Below are positions 46,931 through 55,978 of a stretch of 64,000 bases of DNA, piece after piece. The notes beneath the pieces are model-generated. The model did not search any database. It was not told the DNA's origin and worked only from the letters and a program-made list of their open reading frames with translations. Each line of letters begins with the position of its first letter. The first letter of the stretch is position 1. The DNA lies in contig CP102611.1 of the NCBI GenBank assembly GCA_041874755.1, positions 3,390,475 to 3,454,474 on the forward strand, written 5' to 3'. The stretch is from Chitinibacter sp. SCUT-21 (lineage in GTDB: Bacteria > Pseudomonadota > Gammaproteobacteria > Burkholderiales > Chitinibacteraceae). The translations under genes were made by a program, and so were the position numbers.

Positions 46931-47740
46931 TTACCCAAGCAGGTATTTTTCTGGTTTGGCGGGTGAGCCGGCTGACAAGGTCAAAACTTCGTAACCTGTT
47001 TCAGTCACCAAAATGGTGTGCTCCCACTGCGCCGACAAGCTGCGATCTTTGGTCACAATCGTCCAGCCGTCGTTCATTTGTTTGATTTCGCGTTTACCGG
47101 CATTAATCATCGGCTCGATGGTGAAAATCATCCCCGCTTGCATTACAGGGCCAGTACCTGCTTTGCCGTAGTGCAACACTTGCGGCTCTTCGTGAAACAC
47201 GGCGCCGATGCCGTGGCCGCAGAATTCACGCACCACCGAATAGCCGGCTTTTTCGGCGTATTTTTGAATCGCCGCGCCGATGTCGCCAAAGTGCGCACCG
47301 GGTTTCACTTGCTCAATGCCGATCCACATACAGTCGTAAGTCACTTGCGACAGACGTTTGGCGTGGCTAGCGACATTATCGCCAACCATAAACATGCGGC
47401 TATTGTCGCCGTGGTAGCCGTCTTTAATCACTGTGATATCCAGATTAACCACGTCGCCATTTTTTAATGGTTTGTCGTTTGGAATACCGTGGCAAATAAC
47501 ATTATTCACCGAAGTGCAAATCGATTTAGGGTAGGGTATATAGCCAGGAGGGCAGTAATTCAATGGTGCTGGAATAGTACCCTGCACATTGATCATATAT
47601 TCATGGCACAGGCGATCTAATTCAGCGGTGGTGACGCCCGGCACAATAAAAGGCGTGATGTAGTCGAGCACCTCGCTGCCCAAACGGCCAGCCACGCGCA
47701 TTTTTTCGATTTCGCCTGCAGTTTTAATCGTAATTGTCAT
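46931..47740 (-). CDS. map: methionine aminopeptidase, type I
   Basis: Removes the initiator methionine from nascent proteins (269 residues). Metal ligands are in the family motifs: HGIPNDKPL, NLDITV, GDNSRMF, EFCGHGIGAVFHEEP and IFTIEPM. C-terminal segment WEHTILV closes the fold. Length typical for class I without zinc-finger extension. Ends at its own terminator. Confidence 0.95.
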   Translation of the reverse strand: MTITIKTAGEIEKMRVAGRLGSEVLDYITPFIVPGVTTAELDRLCHEYMINVQGTIPAPLNYCPPGYIPYPKSICTSVNNVICHGIPNDKPLKNGDVVNLDITVIKDGYHGDNSRMFMVGDNVASHAKRLSQVTYDCMWIGIEQVKPGAHFGDIGAAIQKYAEKAGYSVVREFCGHGIGAVFHEEPQVLHYGKAGTGPVMQAGMIFTIEPMINAGKREIKQMNDGWTIVTKDRSLSAQWEHTILVTETGYEVLTLSAGSPAKPEKYLLG

Positions 47741-47844
47741 TTAAGCCTCAGTGGTCGATGCCTAGTGCATCGCTACAATTTTTGGCCAATTATAGCACTG
47801 CGTTGTGTGGCCGGCTTTGGAAATGCTTGATGTTACCTCAGGCA

Positions 47845-47869
47845 AGAAAAAAGGAGCTTGCGCTCCTTT
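47845..47869 (-). terminator. terminator of the minCDE operon
   Basis: On the - strand: stem AAAGGAGC / GCTCCTTT with a 4-base loop and T6. It directly follows the minE stop. Confidence 0.88.
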
Positions 47870-47872
47870 AAT

Positions 47873-48148
47873 TTAAACTTGGCCGGTCGGCTGTTTGCGA
47901 TGCTCGGGTAAGACAATATTGACTTCAAGTACTTCAAAATCGTCTTTTTTATCGAGCTGAACTTTAATATCGTTCGGGTCGATCGAGACGTATTTAGAAA
48001 TCACTTCAACCAATTCCCGCTGCAATTGCGGCAGATAATTCGGCGTTTCACGGCCACTACGCTCGTGGGCCAAAATGATTTGTAGGCGTTCACGTGCAAC
48101 CGACGCGGTTTTTTTCTTTTCGCCAAAGAAATAGCTCAGAATCGACAT
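47873..48148 (-). CDS. minE: cell division topological specificity factor MinE
   Basis: A 91-residue MinE that drives MinD oscillation. N-terminal membrane-targeting and MinD-contact helix ([12 protein letters not shown], then [13 protein letters not shown]), and the C-terminal dimer/topological domain ([13 protein letters not shown]). Three bases after minD. Confidence 0.93.
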   Translation of the reverse strand: MSILSYFFGEKKKTASVARERLQIILAHERSGRETPNYLPQLQRELVEVISKYVSIDPNDIKVQLDKKDDFEVLEVNIVLPEHRKQPTGQV

Positions 48149-48151
48149 GGC

Positions 48152-48961
48152 TTAACCTCCAAACAACCGTTTCCAGAACGGCTGTTTTGGCACTTCAATA
48201 AAGCGCAGTGGTTTTTCTTCGCCTAGGAAACGGCCAATGACATCTTTATACGCTTCTGACACATCGGTGCCGGCGTTATGAATCGCTGGCGTACCAGCAT
48301 TCGATGCCTGCAGCACTGATTCTGATTCTGGAATAATCCCGATCAATGGGATGCGCAGCAGATGTTGCACATCATCCAGCGAGAGCATTTCGCCTGATTC
48401 AACGCGCGCTGGACTGTAACGGGTAATCAGCAAATGAGTTTTAACCGTTGCACCTTCTTCGGCTTTACGTGATTTAGCGTCCAAAATACCGATAATGCGG
48501 TCTGAATCGCGTACCGACGAAACTTCTGGGTTGGTGACCACAATCGCTTCATCGGCAAAATACAGCGCCAGGAATGCACCGGTTTCGATACCCGCAGGGC
48601 TATCGCACACGATGTAATCAAAACCGTCGTGTTTCAATTCATTTAATACGCGCTCAACACCTTCTTTCGATAGCGCATCTTTGTCGCGAGTTTGCGAAGC
48701 TGGCAAAACAAATAGATTGTCGCAGTTTTTATCTTTGATCAGCGCTTGGCGCAGCGTAGCTTCGCCTTGGATCACGTTAACAAAATCGTAAACCACGCGG
48801 CGCTCGCAACCCATGATCAGGTCCAGATTACGCAAGCCCACGTCAAAGTCGATAACGGCAGTTTTAAAGCCGCGCAAAGCTAAACCCGATGCAAAACTAG
48901 CGCTGGTGGTGGTTTTACCCACGCCGCCTTTACCAGAGGTGACGACTACGATTTTTGCCAC
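48152..48961 (-). CDS. minD: septum site-determining ATPase MinD
   Basis: A 269-residue ParA/MinD ATPase that recruits MinC to the membrane. Deviant Walker A GKGGVGKTTTSASFA, switch I, SPAGIETG, and the C-terminal amphipathic membrane-binding helix (KQPFWKRLFGG). Between minC and minE on the - strand. Confidence 0.96.
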   Translation of the reverse strand: MAKIVVVTSGKGGVGKTTTSASFASGLALRGFKTAVIDFDVGLRNLDLIMGCERRVVYDFVNVIQGEATLRQALIKDKNCDNLFVLPASQTRDKDALSKEGVERVLNELKHDGFDYIVCDSPAGIETGAFLALYFADEAIVVTNPEVSSVRDSDRIIGILDAKSRKAEEGATVKTHLLITRYSPARVESGEMLSLDDVQHLLRIPLIGIIPESESVLQASNAGTPAIHNAGTDVSEAYKDVIGRFLGEEKPLRFIEVPKQPFWKRLFGG

Positions 48962-48999
48962 AATAAATCCCCTAATTAAAATAAGCTATTTCAAAATTC

Positions 49000-49743
49000 T
49001 TAATTCAAATTCACTAATGGATCGATCAGCAACTTGTCCTGATCGAGCGAAATTTGTGCCGGTTTTGCGCGCAGCGTATCGGGCAGCGCCTCATCCAAAC
49101 TACGGTAAACACCGGCAATCGATACCAATTCGGCTTCCATGCAGGTGGTGAAAATACGCGCGTTGGTGTCGCCGCGTGCACCTGCGAGTGCGCGGCCGCG
49201 CAGTGGGGCGTAGACATGAATATTGCCATCCGCAATCACTTCGGCCCCATTCGATACCAGCGCCAGTACGATCAGATCGCCGCCTTTGGCATATACTTGC
49301 TGGCCGGTGCGAACAGGGCGGGTAATGATGGTAGCGCCTTGTGGTGCAATGGTCTCAGGCTGATGCGGTACTGGGGTATTCGATGGTGCGTTGTTGCTTG
49401 CCGCAATTTCGCTCTCTTCAAGCACCACCAGGCCTGCTTCTTTGGCGGCCACTTGCTGATCGCGATTGCCACCTTGCGCTGCAATTGGCGCGAGCGCGAA
49501 TTGGCGCAATAGATTCACCATAGCCACGAGTTCAACTGCGCTTGGAATTTGTGGCAGGCTATTAAAATCAAAGACGATTTGCTCGCCTGCTAAAAAGTGA
49601 TCAACACCGCCTAGTTGCGCCTGAAGTGCTGCTTGTAATTGATCGCAATCGGTCGTGACGGGTATAAAAGCAGTAAGGCGGGCGGTGGTACTTTTAAATT
49701 CAAACAAACTAGCAGCTTGTTCAGGGTAGGCGAAACTCGTCAT
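49000..49743 (-). CDS. minC: septum formation inhibitor MinC
   Basis: A 247-residue FtsZ antagonist. N-terminal FtsZ-binding domain (about 1-105), linker of about 20-30 residues, and C-terminal beta-helix with RPVRTGQQVYAKGGDLIV, GNIHVYAPLRGRALAGA. Leads the minCDE operon; no promoter picked out. Confidence 0.93.
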   Translation of the reverse strand: MTSFAYPEQAASLFEFKSTTARLTAFIPVTTDCDQLQAALQAQLGGVDHFLAGEQIVFDFNSLPQIPSAVELVAMVNLLRQFALAPIAAQGGNRDQQVAAKEAGLVVLEESEIAASNNAPSNTPVPHQPETIAPQGATIITRPVRTGQQVYAKGGDLIVLALVSNGAEVIADGNIHVYAPLRGRALAGARGDTNARIFTTCMEAELVSIAGVYRSLDEALPDTLRAKPAQISLDQDKLLIDPLVNLN

Positions 49744-49856
49744 GGCTGGCGATCAATGGAAGATAATCTTTAAAGGTTGCAGTTTACCTTTTCATCCTTG
49801 CACTAGGAAGCTGTAATCACGCGTCAGACTACTAAAACAACTGATAAAAGTGAAAT

Positions 49857-49895
49857 TGTGCGCTAAACGGAGTATTTGGTGCTCATTAGCGCACA
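49857..49895. repeat. inverted repeat upstream of minC, past the ppsR 3' end
   Basis: Perfect 10-base arms TGTGCGCTAA / TTAGCGCACA around a 19-base centre, without a T run on either side. Could be a weak terminator of ppsR or an operator for minCDE. Confidence 0.4.
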
Positions 49896-49911
49896 TCGTC
49901 AATTTCTCAAA

Positions 49912-50730
49912 TCAATACGCGCGGCGGGTTAGCCCCGTTTTGTGCATGATGGTGGTGGCCAGCTCTTCAATCGACATGCGCGTGGTATTCAGATACGGCA
50001 CGCCCACTTGCCGCATCAATGCTTCAGCTTCGGCGACTTCAAATTGGCAGGTTTCAAGCTGGCAATAGCGGCTGTCAGGCTTACGCTCTTGCCGGATTTG
50101 GCGTAAACGTTCGGGGTCGATCGTCAAGCCAAACAATTTATTACGATACGGTAACAATAGGCGGGGTAGCGTGTGTTGCCCAAAATCCTCAGGTGTCAGC
50201 GGATAGTTGGCGGCCTTAATGCCGAACTGCAGCGCCATATATAAACACGTTGGCGTTTTGCCCGAGCGCGATACGCCGACCAAAATTAAATCCGCCTCGG
50301 CTAAATCGCGCGGCATCACGCCATCGTCGTGATTGAGTGAAAAATTTACCGCGTTGATGCGATTATTGTATTCCTCAAAATTGGTGATTTCGTGCGAGCG
50401 CCCGATGGTGTGCGACGATTGCACGCCGAGTTCGTTTTCCAGTGGGCCAATGAATTGAGCAAAAAAATCAAATGATTGCGCGTCAGAAACTTGGATTTTT
50501 TCGCGGATTTTCGGGTCAGCAATTGTGCTAAACACCAGCGGGCGACAGCCGTCGATTAAGGCCTGCCGCCGAATTTGCAAAGCGACGCCTTCGGCTTTTT
50601 CTAGCGTATCGACAAAGGGTAAAACGATACGATTAAACGTGACATCTTCAAATTGTGACAGCAAAGAATGGCCCAAAATTTCAACGGTAATCCCGGTGCG
50701 GCCCGAGACAAAAAACGCAGTTCGACGCAT
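49912..50730 (-). CDS. ppsR: phosphoenolpyruvate synthase regulatory protein (PpsR)
   Basis: Bifunctional kinase/pyrophosphorylase (272 residues, DUF299) that inactivates PEP synthase by ADP-dependent phosphorylation and reactivates it by phosphate-dependent removal. It has SGRTGITVEILG, the P-loop GVSRSGKTPTCLYMA, and a C-terminal MSIEELATTIM region. Divergently transcribed from ppsA across 153 bases, the normal arrangement. Confidence 0.95.
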   Translation of the reverse strand: MRRTAFFVSGRTGITVEILGHSLLSQFEDVTFNRIVLPFVDTLEKAEGVALQIRRQALIDGCRPLVFSTIADPKIREKIQVSDAQSFDFFAQFIGPLENELGVQSSHTIGRSHEITNFEEYNNRINAVNFSLNHDDGVMPRDLAEADLILVGVSRSGKTPTCLYMALQFGIKAANYPLTPEDFGQHTLPRLLLPYRNKLFGLTIDPERLRQIRQERKPDSRYCQLETCQFEVAEAEALMRQVGVPYLNTTRMSIEELATTIMHKTGLTRRAY

Positions 50731-50883
50731 TAAAATCCCCTTTTTTTCTTAGCATAAACTGACGTGACAGGGAAAACCAGTAGATACAATTACTTACTTT
50801 TCCAAAAAAAAAACTATGGTTAACTTATTACCTTCGCTGCGATGCAGCAAAGGCTAAATTAACCCGATAGGAAGGGCCTAGCG

Positions 50884-53250
50884 ATGACAGAAAAATATGT
50901 GATTGACTTTGCGCATCTGCGGATGAGTGATGTTGAAAAAGTAGGCGGAAAGAACGCGTCTTTGGGGGAAATGATCTCCCAGCTGACTGAAAAAGGCGTT
51001 CGTGTACCCGGCGGTTTTGCAACCACAGCCGAAGCTTATCGCGTATTTTTAGCTCATGAAGGTTTAGCCGATCGAATCGATGCAGCTTTAGCCAATTTAG
51101 ACGTCGACGACGTTAAAGCCTTGGCCGAAACCGGTAAGCAAATCCGCGATTGGATTATGGCCACGCCCTTGCCGGCACAGCTCGAAGCTGAAATGGCTGA
51201 GCACTACGCCAAGCTCGGCGACAACGTCACCGTCGCGGTGCGCTCATCTGCGACTGCCGAAGACTTGCCCGATGCGTCTTTCGCCGGTCAGCAAGAGACT
51301 TTCCTCAATATTGTCGGCTACCAAAATGTTGTCGACGCGATGAAGCAGGTGTTCGCGTCGCTGTATAACGACCGCGCGATTGCGTATCGCGTGCACAAAG
51401 GCTTTGATCATAAAATCGTCGCGTTGTCGGCCGGTATTCAGCGCATGGTGCGTTCGGACAAAGGCGCAGCGGGTGTGTTGTTTACGATTGATACCGAGTC
51501 GGGTTTCGATCAAGTTGTGTTCGTGACCGCTTCCTACGGTTTGGGCGAAACCGTGGTGCAGGGCGCGGTGAATCCGGATGAGTTTTTTGTGCACAAACCC
51601 ACGCTGCGCGCAGGTCGTCCAGCGATTGTGCGCCGCCATCTCGGTGGCAAAGCGATTAAGATGGAATTCGATACCGCATCGGTCGCAGGTAAATCGGTGC
51701 GCACCGTTGACGTTGACCTGGCCGAGCGCCGCCAGTTTTCGATTTCGGATGATGAAGTGCAAGAATTGGCGCAATACGCACTGATCATCGAAGAGCACTA
51801 CGGCCGCCCCATGGATGTCGAGTGGGGGCGTGATGGCATCGACGGCAAGCTGTATATCTTGCAAGCGCGCCCAGAAACGGTGAAATCGCAAGAGTCGGGC
51901 AATCTCACCAAATTCCGCATGCTAGAGAGCGGTGACGTGCTGACCGAAGGCCGTGCGATTGGCCAGAAAATCGGTCAGGGTCGCGTGCGCATTATTCGCG
52001 ATGTGTCCGAGATGGATCGTGTGCAAGCGGGCGATGTGCTGGTGTCAGACATGACCGACCCGGACTGGGAACCGGTAATGAAGCGCGCGGCAGCGATTGT
52101 TACCAACCGCGGTGGCCGCACCTGTCACGCGGCGATTATTGCGCGTGAACTCGGAATTCCGGCGGTCGTTGGTTGTGGCGATGCGACGCGTGCGCTGCGT
52201 GAAGGCGACGAGGTGACCGTATCGTGCGCCGAAGGCGATACCGGCAATGTCTACGCTGGCTTGCTCAAATTCGAGCGCATGGATGTATCAATGACCACCT
52301 TGCCGCAAGCGCCGGTGAAATTGATGATGAACGTCGGTAATCCAGAGCTGGCGTTTGAATTTGCGCAATTACCGAATGAAGGCGTTGGCTTGGCGCGCTT
52401 GGAATTCATTATCAACCGCATGATTGGTATTCACCCGAAAGCGCTGCTGGCTTATCCGAATGTTTCAACGCCGCTAAAAACCCAGATCGAAGAGCGCATT
52501 GCCGGCTATCGCTCGGCGGTCGATTTTTACGTCGATAAAATCGCCGAAGGCATCGCCACGCTGGGCGCGGCGTTCTACCCGAAAAAAGTCATCGTGCGCT
52601 TGTCTGATTTCAAATCAAACGAATACGCCAACCTGCTCGGCGGGCCAGACTACGAGCCGCACGAAGAAAACCCGATGATCGGTTTCCGTGGCGCGGCGCG
52701 CTACGTCGATAAATCATTCCGCGATTGCTTCGAACTTGAATGTCGCGCGGTGAAAAAAGTGCGTGATGTGATGGGCCTAACCAACGTCGAAGTGATGATC
52801 CCCTTCGTGCGTACCGTCAAAGAAGCTGAATGCGTGATCGAATTGCTGGAACGCAATGGCCTGAAACGCGGCGAAAATGGCTTGCGCATCATTATGATGT
52901 GCGAAATTCCCGCCAACGCGGTGCTGGCTGAGCAATTCTTGCAGCATTTCGATGGCTTCTCGATCGGCTCAAACGATATGACGCAATTGACGCTCGGGAT
53001 CGACCGCGATTCCGGTGGCCCAGTATCAACGAGCTTTGACGAGCGCAACGATGCGGTTAAAGCGATGTTGAGTATGTCGATCAAAGCCTGCCGCAAACTC
53101 GGCAAATACGTCGGCATCTGTGGCCAAGGCCCGTCGGATCACCCTGATTTCGCGCAGTGGTTGGTCGAGGAGGGGATTGAAACGATTTCGCTCAATCCCG
53201 ATACGGTGATCGAGACTTGGCTGTTCTTGGCGAATGGTGGCAAGAAATAA
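50884..53250 (+). CDS. ppsA: phosphoenolpyruvate synthase
   Basis: Converts pyruvate and ATP to PEP, AMP and phosphate in gluconeogenesis (788 residues; E. coli 792). N-terminal ATP-grasp ([32 protein letters not shown]), central phosphohistidine domain with His415 in GGRTCHAAI, and C-terminal PEP-binding barrel with [13 protein letters not shown]. Controlled by the divergently encoded PpsR. Ends at a terminator at 53317. Confidence 0.96.
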   Translation: MTEKYVIDFAHLRMSDVEKVGGKNASLGEMISQLTEKGVRVPGGFATTAEAYRVFLAHEGLADRIDAALANLDVDDVKALAETGKQIRDWIMATPLPAQLEAEMAEHYAKLGDNVTVAVRSSATAEDLPDASFAGQQETFLNIVGYQNVVDAMKQVFASLYNDRAIAYRVHKGFDHKIVALSAGIQRMVRSDKGAAGVLFTIDTESGFDQVVFVTASYGLGETVVQGAVNPDEFFVHKPTLRAGRPAIVRRHLGGKAIKMEFDTASVAGKSVRTVDVDLAERRQFSISDDEVQELAQYALIIEEHYGRPMDVEWGRDGIDGKLYILQARPETVKSQESGNLTKFRMLESGDVLTEGRAIGQKIGQGRVRIIRDVSEMDRVQAGDVLVSDMTDPDWEPVMKRAAAIVTNRGGRTCHAAIIARELGIPAVVGCGDATRALREGDEVTVSCAEGDTGNVYAGLLKFERMDVSMTTLPQAPVKLMMNVGNPELAFEFAQLPNEGVGLARLEFIINRMIGIHPKALLAYPNVSTPLKTQIEERIAGYRSAVDFYVDKIAEGIATLGAAFYPKKVIVRLSDFKSNEYANLLGGPDYEPHEENPMIGFRGAARYVDKSFRDCFELECRAVKKVRDVMGLTNVEVMIPFVRTVKEAECVIELLERNGLKRGENGLRIIMMCEIPANAVLAEQFLQHFDGFSIGSNDMTQLTLGIDRDSGGPVSTSFDERNDAVKAMLSMSIKACRKLGKYVGICGQGPSDHPDFAQWLVEEGIETISLNPDTVIETWLFLANGGKK

Positions 53251-53316
53251 TCTTTGAGTATATCTTTGTGGTTCAATTGGTGTTTGGGTCGCAAAGAAAT
53301 ACTTGGCCTAGTATGC

Positions 53317-53345
53317 AAAGCCCGTTCTTGTGACGGGCTTTTTTG
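53317..53345 (+). terminator. intrinsic terminator after ppsA
   Basis: Stem AAGCCCGT / ACGGGCTT with a 7-base loop, then T6. Confidence 0.85.
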
Positions 53346-53415
53346 TAGGCTTTGATAAGCCTGCTGGTGCAGGCGATAAACCGGCGTTCGAGCACCGGAC
53401 GACGTGACGGAGCTT

Positions 53416-53623
53416 GGCGGCTTTGCCGCCTTAGCGAAGGCCGTGGCCTAAGGCCAGCAAGGGACGGGTCTTGCTCCGTCCCTTGCAACCCTCGCGCGCC
53501 CGATCGCCGCGAAACCCCGTTTGAAAAAAGCCCGTCAGGGCGCCGCTACAACTCGCGTTGCGCTACCGTCGCAACGCTCAAACACTACGCGGCTTAAAAC
53601 CCTGACGGCCATTTTTCAAACGG
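53416..53623. repeat. hairpin-rich non-coding element after ppsA
   Basis: Three nested or serial structures: GGCGGC/GCCGCC (53416-53430), an 11-base perfect stem (53457-53467 with 53476-53486), and a long nested stem. In the long stem CCGTTTGAAAAA (53517-53528) pairs with TTTTTCAAACGG (53612-53623), CCGTCAGGG (53532-53540) with CCCTGACGG (53600-53608), GCCGC (53542-53546) with GCGGC (53589-53593), and GCGTTGCG (53555-53562) with CGCAACGC (53570-53577). Non-coding; GC richer than the flanks. May be a mobile or dispersed structured repeat, or a structured RNA; unnamed. Confidence 0.6.
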
Positions 53624-53661
53624 CGCGTCTCCACGGGCTTACCGTCCTAATTGGCAGTAGG

Positions 53662-53686
53662 GGTATATCAGCAAAAGCTATATACC
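53662..53686. repeat. GGTATAT / ATATACC inverted repeat
   Basis: Seven-base perfect arms around an 11-base centre, bordered by AATTGG / CCAATT. Same core word as 29474 and 30523. Confidence 0.45.
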
Positions 53687-53699
53687 AATTAATCTTCAT

Positions 53700-53940
53700 G
53701 GCTACACTATGGTAGGTATATGTCGCGATGGTCGGTCTGGGGCTTGAATTCCCGTGTAGCGAAAACCGCGGCGAGGAGAGAGACAAACGGCTATATCGTT
53801 TGGCTCACGACGAAGCAAGGGCAGCGCGGAGCGCTTTTCGCCCGGGTCGCCTTTGGGGTGCAGGGGGCTTTGGCGAAGCAAAGCCCTCTGCCTGTCTGCG
53901 CGGCGGAACGCGCACCAAAAACATCGTGCCGTAGGCACTG
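53700..53940. other. structured, non-coding stretch with dispersed-repeat look
   Basis: About 240 bases, GC-rich, including a hairpin AGGGGGCTTTG (53862-53872) with CAAAGCCCTCT (53879-53889), one mismatch. Short open frames in it on both strands are not convincing proteins and lack ribosome sites. Its composition resembles intergenic dispersed repeats of betaproteobacteria (from memory; unverified). 53941-54221 is AT-rich leader with no gene seen. Confidence 0.4.
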
Positions 53941-54221
53941 AAAATTACTACAATCGTTGAAATAAATTGGCCGCAATCGGCAAGTAGCTAAATTGAATTT
54001 GTAGTTTGTTGCTGAGCTAGCGAAGCCAAACCAATACGGTAAAACGTTGGGCTGCATTTCATTTGGACCAACCTACGCGCTAGATTTACATGTGGTGACT
54101 TTTGATTCCTAATCTTGAAATTGAAAGGAAAGATGAGCTATGAATTTAGCATGTAGTTGAGTAATTAGGTGCGTGTGTTAATTAAGTAAATTATTGTTGT
54201 TGAGAAATTAATTGGGTTGCT

Positions 54222-55001
54222 ATGAAAATATTTATTGCCACTTTTATCATGATTTTTCTAGTTGGTTGTGGTGGGAAAATTAAACCACACCCAAGAAATT
54301 TAGAGTGCTTCAATATGGCAATGAATGAAATAAAGAAGGAAGGACGGCCATATCCTCCATTGAGTAAATATGGAAATGCATTGACGGTAAGGCCATTTTG
54401 GGTAGGTAAGTATAAGTTTGTTTTTACTGAAGATGAAGAACCATTTTTTATTATGGTTCAAGAAGGGAGTGGGTATGTATATGCAGGGGAGAAAGACATC
54501 GCGTTTCCCGGTAGCGATGTATCAAAACGGATCCCTTTAGACGTACTGAAAGAGAAATATCCAGATCGATTTAAAAGGACGCTAGCCGAGAAAGCTGCTT
54601 ATTTAGTAATTCAAGTAAGGTGCGAGCCTAAGATCACCATAGATCCTCAATGGATATTACAAACGCCCAAAGAAAGAGAAGAATCTGAGGGATATCGAGT
54701 AAAAATGACATCAGCACCAATTACTTATCCAGAGCTCGGATTGATAGGGTACCCTGATTATACGAATGAAAAAGAAAATAATATTTTGTGGCAGTCGTAT
54801 TACGCAGTGAATAATTTTAGAGCTATAGATGGGCGACCATTTCGGGTTATTTGCGCAGAAGTAGGTGGATGTCAAGGAACCTTTGTTTTGAAAGATGGGC
54901 TGGTTATTGATTATGCTTATCCAATTGAATATGTGGCGGACTGGCAGGATTTTTATTTTTTTGTACTGGAGTATATCGTACAGCATTTGCAATTTTCATA
55001 A
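54222..55001 (+). CDS. orphan lipoprotein, probably horizontally acquired
   Basis: A 259-residue protein with a lipoprotein signal (FLVGCGG, Cys16), not recognised. It is clearly more AT-rich than its neighbours, using many A/T-ending codons. Aromatic-rich, with cysteines in the mature part (ECFN, RCEPKI, ICAEVGGCQG) that could form disulphides. It stands alone between a repeat-rich gap and a terminator. Periplasmic or outer-membrane function possible (an immunity-like role cannot be excluded or supported). Confidence 0.65.
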   Translation: MKIFIATFIMIFLVGCGGKIKPHPRNLECFNMAMNEIKKEGRPYPPLSKYGNALTVRPFWVGKYKFVFTEDEEPFFIMVQEGSGYVYAGEKDIAFPGSDVSKRIPLDVLKEKYPDRFKRTLAEKAAYLVIQVRCEPKITIDPQWILQTPKEREESEGYRVKMTSAPITYPELGLIGYPDYTNEKENNILWQSYYAVNNFRAIDGRPFRVICAEVGGCQGTFVLKDGLVIDYAYPIEYVADWQDFYFFVLEYIVQHLQFS

Positions 55002-55064
55002 CAATTAACTCGGCCAATGACTCAAGTTGAGTCGAAAACGTCTGAACTAGAAATTTGTGTACTT

Positions 55065-55098
55065 GCTCGCTTAATCCTCGTAATGTACGAGCTTTTTT
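55065..55098 (+). terminator. intrinsic terminator after the orphan lipoprotein gene
   Basis: Alternative stems GCTCG/CGAGC or CTCG/CGAG, followed by CTTTTTT. It shares AATCCTC and ATGTAC with the pheA-LOG hairpin at 6113. Confidence 0.55.
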
Positions 55099-55131
55099 GT
55101 GCGCTACACTGCGCATTTCAAACCCTACTGT

Positions 55132-55509
55132 TCAATCTTTAAGCCGAGTCGGTATCCGCCAGACATACGTCCCACCGATAATCGCCACCACAATCAAACC
55201 ACCCTGCAGCCAAGGCCTCCCCGCAAACTGCCATAGCGACAATCCACTCATCACCAGCATGCAGCCGATGGCGATGCATTTAACGCGCATTGAGATCGCG
55301 TGGTGTTGTTCCCAGTCGGCAATGATGGGGCCAAACAGGCGATTGGCGAGTAGCCAGCGGTGTAGTCGTGGCGAGCTTTTGGCAAAGCAGGCTGTGGCGA
55401 GTAGTAGAAAGGGGGTGGTGGGCAAACCCGGTAGGATTACGCCGAGCACGGCCAAGGCCAGCGCCAAAAAACCGGCGAGGATCAGCAAGGGTTTGGCGTA
55501 GCGTTGCAT
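55132..55509 (-). CDS. DUF454 (YbaN family) inner-membrane protein
   Basis: A 125-residue protein with two pairs of hydrophobic segments and the family motif GVILPGLPTTPFLLLATACFAKSS near the N-terminus, then a WLLANRLFGPIIADWEQHHAI loop. Family function unknown. Five bases after the upstream - strand gene at 55515. Confidence 0.85.
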   Translation of the reverse strand: MQRYAKPLLILAGFLALALAVLGVILPGLPTTPFLLLATACFAKSSPRLHRWLLANRLFGPIIADWEQHHAISMRVKCIAIGCMLVMSGLSLWQFAGRPWLQGGLIVVAIIGGTYVWRIPTRLKD

Positions 55510-55514
55510 TGCGT

Positions 55515-55853
55515 TTACAGCTCGTCAGCGGTCGAGCGCGCTTCAGGCGCTTGGTAAATCGCCAATCTCAACGTGTTGTTGATCAGTTGCCCGCGCACAA
55601 AGCGGCGGCAAAAGTCGTGTAAATCCATGCCACGGCAGGGATGGTAAACGTGGTAGTGCGTGCGATAGTGAATAACGACTGTATTGCCATCTAGCTCAAT
55701 ATGATCAAGCTCGCTACGCGTATACTGCGAGTGGGTATCAAACTCGCCCACTTCGCAATCAAGCGCAGGTTCAAGTTGCACCCAGTGCGTGCGAATTTGC
55801 GCCTCGATTTCTGTCAGGCTGGGTGGGGTTGAGGCAAAAGCGAGTTCTATCAT
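55515..55853 (-). CDS. hypothetical protein
   Basis: A 112-residue soluble, acidic protein, not recognised. It carries several His residues (THYHVYHPCRGMDLHDF) that could bind a metal, but this is only a pattern. It precedes the DUF454 gene by 5 bases, so they are probably one transcript. Confidence 0.55.
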   Translation of the reverse strand: MIELAFASTPPSLTEIEAQIRTHWVQLEPALDCEVGEFDTHSQYTRSELDHIELDGNTVVIHYRTHYHVYHPCRGMDLHDFCRRFVRGQLINNTLRLAIYQAPEARSTADEL

Positions 55854-55930
55854 GCGTTTTCTAGATCTTCTTTATCTATCGGCGACTATTTTAAACATGC
55901 TTGTAGCCATTTGGGCAAAGCGCTAGGCAT

Positions 55931-55965
55931 AAAAAAACCCATGCACGTTAGACATGGGTTTTTTT
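55931..55965. terminator. bidirectional terminator
   Basis: Stem AAAACCCATG / CATGGGTTTT with a 9-base loop and A/T runs both sides. Serves the Pit transporter gene on the - strand. Confidence 0.9.
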
Positions 55966-55978
55966 GGATTTCTGCGTA

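Noticed and set aside
51244..51891. Long - strand open frame opposite ppsA
   Set aside because: Shadow of codon bias in ppsA; no homology, no start signal.
53702..53938. Short frames on both strands in the repeat block after ppsA
   Set aside because: Arg/Pro-rich composition typical of GC-rich repeat DNA, no ribosome site; treated as non-coding.
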